Source: Solanum dulcamara
Taxonomy: Eukaryota > Streptophyta > Magnoliopsida > Solanales > Solanaceae
Length of the DNA: 64,000 bases
Assembly: GCF_947179165.1 (NCBI RefSeq)
Contig: NC_077243.1
Location: 33,432,001 to 33,496,000, forward strand
Direction of reading: 5' to 3'
The notes beneath the pieces are model-generated. The model was not told where the DNA came from. It made no database searches and saw only the letters and a program-made list of their open reading frames with translations. The position numbers and the translations under genes were made by a program. Each line of letters opens with the position of its first letter. Position 1 is the first letter of the stretch. Shown piece by piece: positions 11,502 to 23,339 of the stretch.

Positions 11502-14319
11502 TGTCACGACCTAACTCTGTAGGCCATGACTGGAGCCCTATTTGGGAACCCATACGTACCATTAGCCCCACTGAGTATGTTAGCAGAATAAACAAATTAG
11601 GAAATCAAAATAGATCGCTAAAGAGTGCACGAAAATAGATGTAGCACACGAAGGCCGTTAAGGCCATCACTGAACACAGGCCCAAAACACATATATAAAA
11701 CCCACAACACAAGTCTACAGATCTCTACAGAATGATAGCATAATCATATGACGGGACAGGGCCCCCGTCGTACCCTTAACCAACATGTACAAATGTACAA
11801 CAAAAAAAAGTTAGTACCAAAATAGGGCTCCGAATAAAGGAGCACTACCAACCAACAGGATGGATATCCTAGGCGAGCGGATCGGCAAACCGGGCGTTTG
11901 TACCTGCGGGCATGTAATGCAGCCCCCCCGAAGAAAGGGGGTCAGTACGATATATGTACTGAGTATATAAAGTATGGACTTTAATAAATAAATCCATTAC
12001 CATAATAGAAGGTGCAAAAATGAGCAAAATATCGAGAATATCAAAATGTTTTTCATAACCACAGATAATGTATGCGGAAAAACATATGTCATATCCGGCC
12101 CCATTACGGGACTTGGTGAACAAATACAAAATGTGGTCGCCGCCCCGTCACTGGCGCCACAACACATCATAACTCCAGAGTAGGAAATATCTCCGTAACA
12201 GATCATATCATATTAGATAGTCATATCGAATCATATCATATCATAAGTGTACATGGCACATCATAACTCCACAAATCAAACCCATGTACAGGTCGTACCT
12301 TCCCTCTTACGTTGGGGCACGAAGAACAATGCAGAAAAGTATGTACGATAACAAAACCTGGCCCGGGCTCAGTGAAAGAAGCATTGAGGCATCCGCGAGT
12401 GGAGTAGTGAGAAACCAAATGCAATTTAAATCATATTTGAGACTCGATGGAACAATCAAAATAAGTTATCATTCAAAATCCAAACAAGGGTCATATCAAG
12501 TACCTTTTGAAATTTACTAGGGGTTACATCAAAATAGAACTTTTGGGAATCATATACACATATCAAGGCATAACAAAATATCTTTTGGGAGTCGAGAAGC
12601 TGGCCATTCTAGCGGCTTTACGAATAGGAACTTCTTTAAAATCATATGAAAGTTATATACTTGTTTCTTAAAATCCATGCCGAAAAGGAATATTAGCTTT
12701 ATATACTTATGTCAAAGAAATGCTAAAAGAAAGTATAAGCCTTACATACATATGCCAAAACATGCCAAAAGAAAGAAACGTTAGCTTTACATACCTCGTA
12801 TGGACTTCGCTTAATCATGTCCACGTCGTTGTCCTCGAAACCTATTTAATATGGAAGTAATGTAAGTATTAACAACCTTGGACTTTTCAGAAACTTAGAC
12901 TACCTACGAGTATTCATAACATTCATCCCTTCGCTCGCCTTCTCGACTAGTTCCTTAACTAGTTAAGGCGTTAACGAAAATCGGACAGCACCTCCCCTAT
13001 AATGTGCCCTATCCGAATTCCCAAACATGTCCTTAGAACCTGAAGCCAACCAAAAATACCACAAGTAGCCCATACATATACATATTACGACCAAAATTAC
13101 ACAATATAAACCCCCAACAATTCACTCGAAACTAAGATACCAAAACTAGAGGTTTTAATCTTTCTTTCGCGAATTCTTTAATTGCAAAGCGGAGGGTCAT
13201 GTGGCTGAAAACAGAAGATCCCACACCTCATTTAAAGAAATTTTATACCCTGAAACACGCCACAACACAACTAGCAGCATCCCCCACACGCACAACACCT
13301 TATTTCGACAACAACTTAACTATAGCGATTCCAAATTTGTTTATTTCGAACGCCGAACTTTTCAAACCTTTTCCCCAACTTCCAGCAGCCCCTAAGGTGT
13401 GTAATACACCCTAATTTAACATTATAAATTTCAAATTATAGGGGAAGAACTTACCTTTCCCGAAATTGGCTAGAACTCGCCAAAATCACGCCTCAGAACT
13501 TGTTTTCAGCGTGCTGTAACGTCGTGGCAGCTTTTTGTCCATTTTTTCCTGCAACAAACTCTAATTTTATACTACTAATACTTCCATATCATCTTGGTAT
13601 ACGCTATATAATTAATTTATGGAACGAAATTGGGATTTACCTTATTTTTCTCCCAAGCCGTCGCAATTTTCTCCTTAACTCTAGGGTTTGTTTTCTCTTA
13701 TTTGTTGCTGCAATATTGGATGAAATTTTGGGATACGAAGCAGCCCCTTAGTCATAATATACATATGTGTAGGTGTCCTTAGGAGGTGACACGTGTCATC
13801 CCCTTAGGGTGACACGTGTCAAGCCATGATTGGCCACCGTGTCATGCTGCCAATTAGGGGCTGCCACGTGGAAGCAGGGTCCACCTCCCCCAAGAAGCTG
13901 CATCACCTACTTGACCCTAAGTAGGTGCATCACCTGCTTGCTTGAGGTGCTGCCACGTGTCGCTCCTCCATTGGCTGCCACGCGTCGTCTTTTTTCCTTC
14001 CTCGCGGGTTCATAATTTCGTATCACTTTAAAAGCCTATGTAATCCGCACTACGTAAGCTTGATATATCCTTAAGCAACTTAAGTGTATAAGACTTATAA
14101 CTTAGTGGCTTACGTGGGTAAATCGAGTCCTACGACTCATTTCTTAGCCTCCAACTCTTTCTGGATTCTTATGACTCTATCTCCAACCTCCCTTTTCGTG
14201 AGGTATCACAATCTTCTTTCCTTAGAGTTGTTTGATAGTGTTGTAGCTTTTCCGGCTCACATGATAGTGTCTAAGGAACTTAAGAAGACGTTCCGAGATC
14301 AAGAGTGCGGGGTGTAACA
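11502..14319 (-). mobile_element. Solo LTR (2.8 kb) inserted in element C, TTAGG target duplication
   Basis: On the plus strand the segment begins tgtcacgacc and ends gggtgtaaca. Read on the minus strand it starts TGTTACACCCC and ends GTCGTGACA, a normal plant gypsy LTR format. A perfect 5-bp duplication TTAGG is found at 11497-11501 and 14320-14324. Element C reads on from RNase H to the pre-integrase linker once the segment is removed. No internal region, primer site or second LTR is seen, so it looks like the product of LTR-LTR recombination. Open frames within it are not recognised as genes. Confidence 0.88.
13788..13983. promoter_or_regulatory. Cluster of CACGTG (G-box-like) motifs in the solo LTR
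   Basis: Within about 200 bp lie two copies of the palindrome gacacgtgtc (13788-13797, 13811-13820), gccacgtgg (13863-13871), gccacgtgtc (13952-13961) and the variants gccaccgtgtc (about 13833) and gccacgcgtc (13977-13986). CACGTG is the core bound by plant bZIP and bHLH factors (G-box, ABRE). The cluster lies roughly 330-530 bp inside the LTR's 5' end in its own orientation, a plausible promoter-proximal U3 position. Function is inferred only. Confidence 0.5.
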
Positions 14320-15250
14320 TTAGGGGTAAAGTTGTGTGGTAGTGATTATGGTGATATGGTTGTTCAAAATAGGTCTGAATCCTTTTTGGTGGTGGATGTT
14401 AAGTCAAAGCAAGATCTTGACCTGACGTTTATTGAGTTAAAGAAGTTGGTGGAGGAGAATAATCTAGAGGTATTTTCCCAAGAGGGAGATGGGGTGCTAT
14501 ACTACCAAGCTCAATTTTGTATTCTATATGTGGATGGACTAATGAGTTTGATTTTTAAGGAAGCTCACAATTCTTCATAATCCATTCATCCCGTTTCAAC
14601 AAAAATGTACCGAGACTTAACTGAGCTTTATTGGGGGAATGGTATGAAGAAGGATATAGCAAGGTTCGTGTCCGAATGTCCTAATTGCCAACAAGTGAAA
14701 GCCGAACATCAAAGGCCGAGTGGCCTAGCCCAAGACATTAAAAACCCTACTTGGAAGTGGAAAGATATGAATATGTATTTTGTAGTGGGTTTGCCTCATA
14801 CCCGGAAGCATCATGATTTGATTTGGATAATTGTTAATAGGATGACCAAGTCGGCTCACTTCTTACCGGTTAAGACTTCCTATAGTGCAGACGACTATAC
14901 CAAGTTATATATTCGAGAGTTGGTGAGGTTGCATGGTATGCCGTTTTCCATTATTTTGGATAGTGGTACCCAATTCACTTCTCACTTTTGGAGATCATTT
15001 CAAAAGGGCCTCGGTACTAAGGTAAAGTTAAGCACTGCATTCCATCCTCAAACCGATGGGCAAGCCAAAAGGACAATTCAAACACTAGAGGATATGTTAA
15101 GGGCTTGTGTGTTAGAGTTTAAAGGAAATTGAGATGACCATCTACTTCTCATCAAGTTTGCCTATAATATAGTTACCACTCAAGTATTGAGATATCACCG
15201 TTTGAGGCTTTGTATGGGAGATGATGTAGATCCCTGATTGGTTGGTTAGA
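14320..15250 (+). pseudogene. Element C integrase, triad residues lost
   Basis: After the TTAGG duplication the frame reads the pre-integrase linker (LGVKLCGSDYG, 14320 on). The zinc-binding region follows: IHPVSTKMYRDLTELYW and ECPNCQQVKAEH (14580-14710). In the core the first acidic residue is Asn (IIVNRMTKSAHF), the second Asp survives (IILDSGTQF), and the Glu is Lys (GQAKRTIQTLEDML). Two of the three catalytic residues are thus gone although this open frame (14605-15132) is long. A stop at 15130 ends it. Confidence 0.88.
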
Positions 15251-15835
15251 AGTAGGTGAGATGACCTTTTTGGGCCCAAATTTTGTACTTGATGCTTTAG
15301 AGAAGGTAAAGATCATTAGAGAAAGGTTGAAGACTACTCAAAATTGTCAAAAGTCCTATTTCAATGTTAGAATAAGGGATCTTGAGTTTAATATGGATGA
15401 TTGGGTGTATTTGAAGGTTTCACCCATGAAATGTGTGGTTCATTTTGGTAAGAAATAGAAATTGAGCCCTAGGTATGTAGGGCTTGATAGAGTCTTAAAG
15501 CGGGTTGGCAAAGTTGCTTATGAGTTGGAATTACCTTTAGAATTGGCCATGGTTCATCTGGTGTTCCATGTGTCTATGTTGAGGAAATGTGTGGGAGATC
15601 CTAGTTGCATAGTGCCTTTGGAGGTAGTGAATGTTGAAGAGAATTTGACCTATGAAGAGATACCGGTTGAGATTTTGGCCTTGCAAGTAAAGAGATTGAG
15701 GAACAAAGAAGTTGCCTCCATTAAAGTCATTTGGAGGAATCAACAAGTCGAAAGTACTACATGGAAAGTAAAGCGTATATGATGAAACGTTATCCTCATC
15801 TATTCATTCTACTCAAGACTAAGGTAATAAGTCAT
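15251..15835 (+). pseudogene. Element C integrase C-terminus and chromodomain
   Basis: The integrase tail (DLEFNMDDWVYLKVSP, about 15375-15425) is followed by SPRYVGLDRVLKRVGKVAYE and VHLVFHVSMLRKCVGDPS. The chromodomain-like part is EENLTYEEIPVEIL...VIWRNQQVESTTW (15630-15760), and its last helix (MMKRYPHLF) is in another frame just after 15780. A chromodomain at the integrase C-terminus marks chromoviruses, and this sequence fits the Tekay/Del group; its known role is targeting integration to marked chromatin. Frameshifts and stops break it. Confidence 0.82.
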
Positions 15836-16051
15836 TCATGTTCAAATTTTAAGGCTCTTATGTTTCAGTTTTTTTCCTAAGTCCTCATGTGCATTTATTT
15901 TCATGAAGTTGAATTTTAAAGTTATGATTTATGCTAAAATTTAAAGATTTCATATTTGATACATTTCAAGTGTCATTGTATATATGTTGGGTTGTTAGTC
16001 CTTATTTCATGTCCCTTTTATTCTAGTGATTCTCATTTGAGGACGAATATT

Positions 16052-16067
16052 CTTAAGGGGGAGATAT
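16052..16067 (+). other. Polypurine tract of element C
   Basis: aagggggagatat directly precedes the TGTAAC start of the 3' LTR at 16068. It is the expected plus-strand primer for reverse transcription. Confidence 0.85.
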
Positions 16068-16772
16068 TGTAACATCTCAAAAATTTCTATGCCATGACCC
16101 GAACCATTCTGCATAGGCGTATAGGCTTGAACTCATCGACTTCTAATTATATATATGATTTAGAATCAATTACTAAGTCTATGGTTTAGGGTCATAAGAG
16201 ATCTCTAACACCAAGCCATGTCCAAAGAATTTCTATCGGCTAAGTTTTTGTATGAGTCAAAAATAAGGTCAACTTCAAACATCTATATCTCCTAGTATAT
16301 AATGATTTAAGTGGATAATTACCTATCACATTAAAGATATTTGAGTCTTCTTTGGGCACCTTCGCGTCACGTACCTGTTCCAGTTAGTTCAACATTTAGC
16401 AAAAATTCGAAATTCAAGTAAGGGAAACTTGAACAATTCCCTGAACATATATAGACGTACTTGGACGCATTTTGGGGTCATTTTTGTCGTCTTTTGCCTC
16501 CCCAAAACCCAAAACTTCATCTTCTTCTCTCTTAAATCATCTCCAACAAATTTTCTCTTAAACTCAAGGATTCAATCTTACCATTGAATACCTAACATCA
16601 AGATTTCTTCTAGTTCTACTCTAAGGTATGTGGGTTTTCATCCATGAGTCCTTCCAGCCATGGAGCCCAAATATTTTCTCAACCTAGGATTTCAATTCAA
16701 AATGATGAAATCTTATGGGATTTTACATGATGGTTCCAAATACATATATCATGATATATTTAAAGTTTATTT

Positions 16773-16818
<46 letters not shown>

Positions 16819-18463
16819 ATATATATATATTAACTCCCAATTCCAAGTGATGAGTTTTATGAGTTTTCATACTACGATTCCAAATGTATAGATTCTTGAA
16901 TATTTGAAGTTATTTGTCTTTATTAATTTATGTTGATTCTTATTTACATGAAATGAATGGTTTATCAAAGTTCTTATATGAAAGTTTGAAAGGTAGTTTT
17001 AAAGTGCATATGGTGGACTGTTTTTTAAGATGTTTGATTTATGCATTTATATCACTCTCATGCATACAAGCATTCTTTAAATGTACTTGTAGGTCTTCAT
17101 GAAATGAACCCCCCTAGTTCCTTATGATAAAATAAAGTTGAAATGATGTTTGACTCCAAATGAATGTTATGAAGTAAATGCTTATGAAGGGGAGTCTTTA
17201 TGAAATGATTGATTGATGAAAATGTTTCTTAGCCAAATTAAGGTTTCAATGTGAAAAAATAATCCTCACATTGAATAAAATGAAATGTTTAACGTTATGA
17301 TATGATATGTATGACATCCCTATATGCCGTCAATGCTTTTGAGCATTTTTTCAAAAAGAAAAGTCCGATTAGCATTGTACCCGAAATACCATCACTGATT
17401 GTAGACCTAATTTTTTTATAAATAAAGATTCATTAGTGGGATGGTAAATAAGGTATGACAGCCATGATGATATTAGAAACCAAAGGTTTTAATGAGCTAT
17501 TCCACCGATTGATATTTTTATGTTAAAGTTATATATGCTTATGATATATTGATATTTAAATATTTTTCCGTGGGATTTGACCTAGCACCGAATGTAGCAT
17601 GTAGATAAGGACTCAAATAAAGGGGTTCTTAATTAAAGTCTAATGTTGTATTAACTATGTGCCACCATAAGAGCCTTGTCGGCTAGGATCTTGTAGCCAT
17701 CCAATATTAAAGTTAAAGTTAAAAGAATATTTTAAAGTTGATCGAAGTTCTACCCTGGAAAGGTAGTCTCCCCTGTCTAGATGCAGGAGTCATTGTCCTG
17801 CCCCGATGTAGGAGTCATCAGATTTCATGTAATAGCTCGCATGGTCTTAAATTTCAGTTATGTTCACTTCTCCACAAAATGAATGTTTTAAGGTTTCATA
17901 TGATGATGTCTAGTGCATGCATTCAATTATGCATATTACTTGCTTATGTCTCTCTCTTATGTTCTTCATTTCATAGCATACCCACATACTTAGTACATTC
18001 AAAGTACTAACGCATACTTTTCCCTATATGATATCACCATGTAGGGATATGCGTGGCTCCTCACCCTCCTCCCCATGGCTAAGTTGATCGTTAAAGACTA
18101 CCACTTTGGTGAATTTTCATGTTCTGGGAATGACACTCCTATCGTATCTAGCTTATGTTATTTAGACTCCTACGTTGAATTTTGGTATTTTTGACTAAAT
18201 CTTGAGGGTGAGTTAGGGACATGTCTTAGTCCTCCCCCCAAGTCTTTAATGTAGAAGGTATGGTAGGACATAGAAAAAGATTTTTTTTATCTTTGACTCT
18301 TATTAAATGTGAAGCCCCTTAGTCCGTATATCCCTTATATTTCTATTTGATTTATTTATCATTACCAATGAAATGCCTAATGAATGCTACGAGGCTTGAG
18401 TGAGGTATCTCTGGGAGTCTCATTTGCCGTGTTATGTCTAGGCCCTAGGTTTGGGTCGTGACA
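16068..18463 (+). repeat. 3' LTR of element C
   Basis: About 2.40 kb, from TGTAACATCT to GTCGTGACA. It is homologous along its length to 5788-8331, with two internal deletions (after tgagtcttcttt near 16352 and after aattcaagta near 16420) and scattered substitutions. A TA run lies at 16777-16831. No gene is seen. Confidence 0.88.
16777..16831. repeat. (TA)n microsatellite in 3' LTR of element C
   Basis: About 55 bases of TA with a single interruption; its 5' LTR counterpart is 33 bases. Confidence 0.93.
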
Positions 18464-19376
18464 CAAATGCTCATGTATTCTGTGGGATATTGACTTAGCA
18501 CCGAGAGGAATTTGAGGTAGGGGCACTATCAAAAGCCTTAGTAGCAACCTCTAGTCCCTTAAACTACGTTTCCACCGCAAAATTATTTACCACTATGGTT
18601 TTAATGATGATGATAATAATGTTGGACGGAGTCTACCTTTGAAAGTATCCTCCCCCTTCTCGATGTGGGAATTCATGTTATGGCTCGCATGGTCTTAATG
18701 TTGATTAATATTATATCCCATATATGTATGGTCAGTAAAATATTTTAAATGACTAATCCTCTCTTTACTTTTATATGATAATCTTATGGTTTATTATTCA
18801 TTGATCCTTCTTATGATTACTTATGATTTTACTACTTCTCTTATCATGATTTTTGAATGATCATTTACATAACATGTTTTATCATGCATTGCATCACCTA
18901 TATACTTAGTATATTCAAATGTACTAATGCATACTTCATTGCCTACATTATATCATAATGTAGGAAGGAATGCTCCATCTTATTCCCGTGGTTAGTCAGT
19001 GATCTATTTAAAGGTTGTGTGGTGAGTTCTCATGCTTCGAGGGTAAATCAAGTCATTCTTTCATTTTATTGTTATTTTTAGACTATGATAATATTTAAAG
19101 ACTATTCTATGTCATGTTATTACTTTCTTTGAGGGTGAGCTAGGAATATGTCCTAGTCCCCGCCTATGTAGTCATGTACAGACATGTTGTGCATATGTGT
19201 ATGGAGTCTGTGTTGTCTTTATTCACTCTAGTTATGCTATGTGTTCTTAGAATTTTACAATTTTCTTCTTAATTGTTACTTTATGTATGCTTATGATATG
19301 CCAAGAGGCTTGATTGGGGTTTCTTTGGTAATCCTAATCGCCGTGTCACATCTAGGACCTTGTTTGGGTCGTGACA
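18464..19376 (+). repeat. LTR remnant E (3' part of a gypsy LTR)
   Basis: Homologous by eye to the 3' third of the LTRs of C and F: the block gacttagcaccgagagg matches C (7450) and F (59760), and it ends in the canonical gtcgtgaca at 19376. Its 5' part is absent; element C's 3' LTR abuts it directly. It in turn abuts a 5'-truncated LTR of element D. No coding sequence is visible. Confidence 0.75.
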
Positions 19377-20400
19377 TAAATATGACCCGTGAAGCCTTGG
19401 CGTGAACTCTACTGACTTAAGTTTTCCTTATGGTTTAAGATTGGATTTTGTACTTCTATAAATACCTAAACTCGATTTATTTTAAGGGTTACACACTTTT
19501 ATTGATTTTTGAGTATTGTGAACATTGTGAGAACATAACTTCAAGTACATTTCAAGATTCAAACGTGCAATCCAATATTTTGTTCATTCTTGATTTGTTC
19601 TTTATTCTTGTGATTCAAGGTTTACTTTTGCATATATGTAAGTATTGTCTTATGAATTCTACATTGATTCTTGATTCTTTTCTTGCAAATATGAATATCT
19701 AAACCTCATAACTAGGGTTATAGAAACAATGATAACATAACGAAGTAGGCAAATATATAGGTGATTGTTGTTCAGTGTTTAGCATTGCATTGTAGTTTTC
19801 TTCATTTTATTTTTCTTTTAATGATTGCACATGCTAAAACTTGCATCTATGTATTATTTTCTCAAAAGAGGGATAGTGATTAGGAAAAGAAAATTACAAT
19901 AGAGAATTGAGGTTTAAAACCTTTATCTAAGAACGTGAGCTCGGGAAGGGATAGTTTTCTAAGGTCAAAAGCAATAGTTAGTTAGTAATACTCTCTAAGA
20001 CTGGGAGGTGATGAGTGGAATTCATCTAATAGAATCGAGAGGTGCTTAGATGTACACAACTTGCTAGATTTGTCATGCGACACATTTATATGATATCACT
20101 AATTCGATAAGACTACTGAGTGAAATATCACAAGGAACACCATCGTAGCTACCTTCTCATATTGTTTACAATCTTAAGTCATTTTCAATATGTGATTGCA
20201 AACATTTACTTCTTAAACAACAAAACCTCCATTTATTTTATGCATTTTTGCTATAGAAATATTGACTACAACTGAGTTTAAGTGCTAGTATACTTATCTT
20301 TTCTACATTCCTTGTGGGTTCGACTCCAACCTAGTTGGGTTCTATATTTGACAACTATCGTTTTATACTTATTAATTGAAGTGTAAGATTGGACATATCA
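19377..20400 (+). repeat. 5' LTR of element D, lacking its first ~0.5 kb
   Basis: Aligns by eye with about 31715-32694: blocks ctctactgacttaag, tataaatacc, ttttaagggttacacac, and the end aattgaagtgtaag...atatca. The first ~520 bases present in the 3' copy are replaced by LTR remnant E. No gene is present. Confidence 0.83.
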
Positions 20401-20425
20401 AATTTTTTGTTGTTGCCGATGACTA
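20401..20425 (+). other. Primer-binding site of element D (tRNA-Asp type, degenerate)
   Basis: The bases immediately after the LTR, tttttgttgttgccgatgac, resemble the TGGCGCCGTTGCCGGGGAC site complementary to tRNA-Asp used by Athila elements, with several changes. Confidence 0.65.
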
Positions 20426-20520
20426 CGACTTGATATATTCTATTAGTATTTATTTCGGTTTGTAGTTTTATTTCCTAATTTTATTTTTATTTCTTGTTTT
20501 TCTTTGGGTAGGGTACATGT

Positions 20521-22259
20521 TTGTGCATGCCCAATACCATAAGAAAGGGGGAACTACTGCTCTCTTACGATCCTAAGCTACAGAAGTCTATTAGGAAAAT
20601 GAATGTACAAGAACAGAAGGTGCAAAGGTTGAAAGAGCTTGCAAAAGCTCAAGGCGAAGGCAATAATGGTAATAACAATAATCTAGGGGATGAGGAAGAA
20701 GATGTGGAAGATGGACCTCAACATCCTCCACCAGTACAAAGAAGTTGAGCGCAATAGTGGCCCATTGATTTTGATCTGAAAGATGATGATCCAAATATGG
20801 ATGGAGTTGGAGCCACTAGGGTGATAGTTTTTCCTCCACTACAACCACTCATGAAGTTCACCATTATTAGCACCATGCTTCAGCTCTTGAACTTGAAAGG
20901 GTTGTTTAAAGGAGAAGCTGGAGATGTGGCATATCAACATCTGATAACCTTCATTGCGACATCCCAAGGGTTAGCCAAACAACAATTCACCTATGAATAT
21001 TTCTATTTTCTCTGTATGGTAAGGCAATTAAATGGCTAAATAAGCTCCCACATGACTCGATCACCAACTGGAGAGAAAAAAGGATGCATTTTTGGAATGA
21101 TTCTTCCCACCTACAATGAAGCTGTAGATCAAGGATGTGATTAATGAACATAAGAAGCTCCCTCATGAAGCTCTACATGAATTGTGGTTGAGATTCAGTC
21201 AAAATCTAAAACATTTCCCCAATCATAATCTCACATATGAGAATTTAATGGAGCTATTCTATAAATCTTGCAACTTAGTGACTAAGCCGGTAGTTGATCA
21301 AGCTTGTAGTGGATTGTTCATATCCAAAACCTTTATGGAAGCATCAGTAATTTTGGATCAAGTTTCAAATACTAGCAAGGCTTTGCACATAAGAGATTCA
21401 GAGGTAGGAGGCGTGGGCTATACACTTGAGATGTCGGCTAAGAAAATAAGGAGAGAAGAGGAGTGAGATCAGGATATGGCTCACATAAAAACCCAAATGG
21501 ATATACTGACTAAGCGCTTACAATTTAGAGGTTCTAAGAAGGTAAATGTAGTTAGGGGTGCAAAAAATTAGAATGAGTCAGAGATAGATTTTGAGGACGA
21601 AGCAAAATATATGAATAACTATGAGGTTTTTGGAATAACAATTTTGGAAATCAAGGCTGAAAGTTTTAGTAGGATGGCTATTATGATTGAGCTGGAAATA
21701 TGATTGAGGGAACTAGAAAAGCAAAAGTAACTTCAAGAATTACCAAAGCGGTATGTATGGACCTCTTGAGAATAGAGATCGAGCTGTGACTAGTTTCCCA
21801 AATTCAAAAATGGAAGACATGTAGGCTAAGGTTCTGTAAAAGGTAGAGTCAATGGATGCAGATATCAAAGACTTAAAGGGAGATATTTCCAACATAGGTT
21901 AGATAGTAGATTCACACTTGACTAGTATCAAATAATTAGAGCACTAGATGGGACAGCATTCAGTAGTACTAAATCAAAAAAAGAATGGCACACTTCCCAG
22001 AGATACTATACAAAACTTAAAGAAAAATGGACAATGTATGGCAATGATGACCAAAAGTGGTAACATAATACAGAGACCATCACCTGTAGGTATTGAGTAG
22101 GATTGGGATGTTGCATCTGACACTAACGAACATACAATGAATGGTACACATGATGCAATTTTGGTTGATGATGATGATGAGGTTGAAAAGATAATTATAG
22201 AGCCAAAGATGACAAACAAGTTAAAAAATAAGCAGCTAGCGGAAGCAAATATGTCTCAA
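20521..22259 (+). pseudogene. Element D gag, broken
   Basis: Starts about 120 bp after the LTR. Recognisable stretches are 20521-20748 (an acidic, Asn-rich segment LGDEEEDVEDG), 20797-21039 (MKFTIISTMLQLLNLKGLFKG, corresponding to the Athila gag core) and 21137-21466 (KLPHEALHELWLRFSQNLKHFPNH). These lie in different frames and carry stops. The rest to about 22260 (tryptophan-poor, with repeated short open stretches such as 22137-22259) is a degraded gag C-terminal part. I see no intact zinc knuckle. The assignment rests on motif resemblance and position. Confidence 0.7.
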
Positions 22260-23039
22260 CCATTGCCGCAAATCCACAAACCACCTCCTCCATTCCCACA
22301 GAGATTGAAGAAAAAGGCTAAAGATAGGAAATTCTTGAAATTCATCGCTATGAGTTGTTTGTGAACATTCCATTGGCATAAGCATTGGAGAAAATGTTGG
22401 GCTATGCGAAGTTCATGAAAGACCTGATTACTAAGAAGAGGACATCACTTTCGATCCTGTTGGTAACCTACACCATTATAATGTTATTGCTACAAAGTCT
22501 TTGGTTGAAAGGAAAGATGATCCAGGAGAATTCAATATTCCATGCACTATTAGTGCATTCAATTTTGCAAGGGCTTTGTGACACTTGGGAGAAAGTATCA
22601 ATCTCACGCCACTAGTAATCTACAGACAATTGGGCTTGGGAACCCCAAACCTACTATAATAAGGTTGTTGATGGCTGATAGATCAGTGAAGAAACTCGTA
22701 GGGATACTATGTGATATGCTGGTGAGATTTGATAGGTTTATATTCCTTACTAATTTTATTATCTTGGACTATGAGGTGGACATTAAAGTTCCCATAATCC
22801 AAGGAAGACCACTTTTAGCCACTGGCAGAGCTTTGGTAGATATGGAGAGCGGCAAGCTCACCTTCAGGCTTAACAATAAGGAAGTAAAATTCAATATGTA
22901 CAAAGAGATGAAGCATCCTAGAGACATTACTATGATATTTGTGATCGACATAGTTGAGGAAGAAGTTATTGAGGTATACATTGAAGAAAGGTTCACTATT
23001 AAGGACTTTGGCTACTGTGATCATGAATTTTGCGAGTAA
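22260..23039 (+). pseudogene. Element D protease, frameshifted at the active site
   Basis: The gag-protease linker PFPQRLKKKAKDRKFLKF (22290-22345) precedes a segment resembling EALEKMLGYAKFMKDLITKKR (22385-22440). The catalytic region near 22578-22610 reads LCDTWEKVS in one frame and LGESINLTPLVIYRQLGL in the next. The DLG-type active site is therefore split by an indel right at the catalytic Asp. Downstream, VPIIQGRPLLATGRALVDMESGKLTFRL (22785-22870) is a clear conserved protease tail in a 153-codon open frame. Confidence 0.78.
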
Positions 23040-23339
23040 TGGCTTAGAGGAGTTTGATAAGGCTTAAAGTAATTTGCAAGGTATGGGATCACACCCTTAT
23101 GCTCTTAAAAATCTAGATCTTGACTTGAAGAAAAGACCAATTCCTCCCTCCAAACCATCCATTGAGGAGCCTCATGTACTTGAATAGAAAGAGTTGTCAT
23201 GTCATCTGAGATATGTATTATTGGGTAAAAATAACACTTTGCTAGTTATTATTGCAGTAGATTTGAATGAGGAGAGGGTCAGGGCACTTGTCGAAGTTTT
23301 AAAAAGATATAAGAAAGTAATTTAGTGGACCATTGCTGA

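Larger units (their letters stand above)
5788..18463 (+). mobile_element. Element C: Ty3/gypsy (Tekay/Del-type) with both LTRs and CAAAT target duplication
   Basis: Direct LTRs at 5788-8331 and 16068-18463 both begin TGTAACATCT and end in GTCATGATA and GTCGTGACA. A tRNA-iMet-type primer site follows the first LTR, and a polypurine tract (gggggag) precedes the second. The internal order is gag, protease, RT, RNase H, [solo LTR], integrase, chromodomain. CAAAT is found at both 5783-5787 and 18464-18468. Coding is broken throughout. The sequences beyond the two CAAAT copies do not join into one recognisable locus (gag on the left, LTR remnant E on the right), so the flanks were rearranged afterwards or the match is chance. 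Confidence 0.9.

Noticed and set aside
12284..12520. Open frames within 11502-14319 as host genes
   Set aside because: The segment is a solo LTR with TG...CA ends and target duplication; frames overlap on both strands and show no domain.
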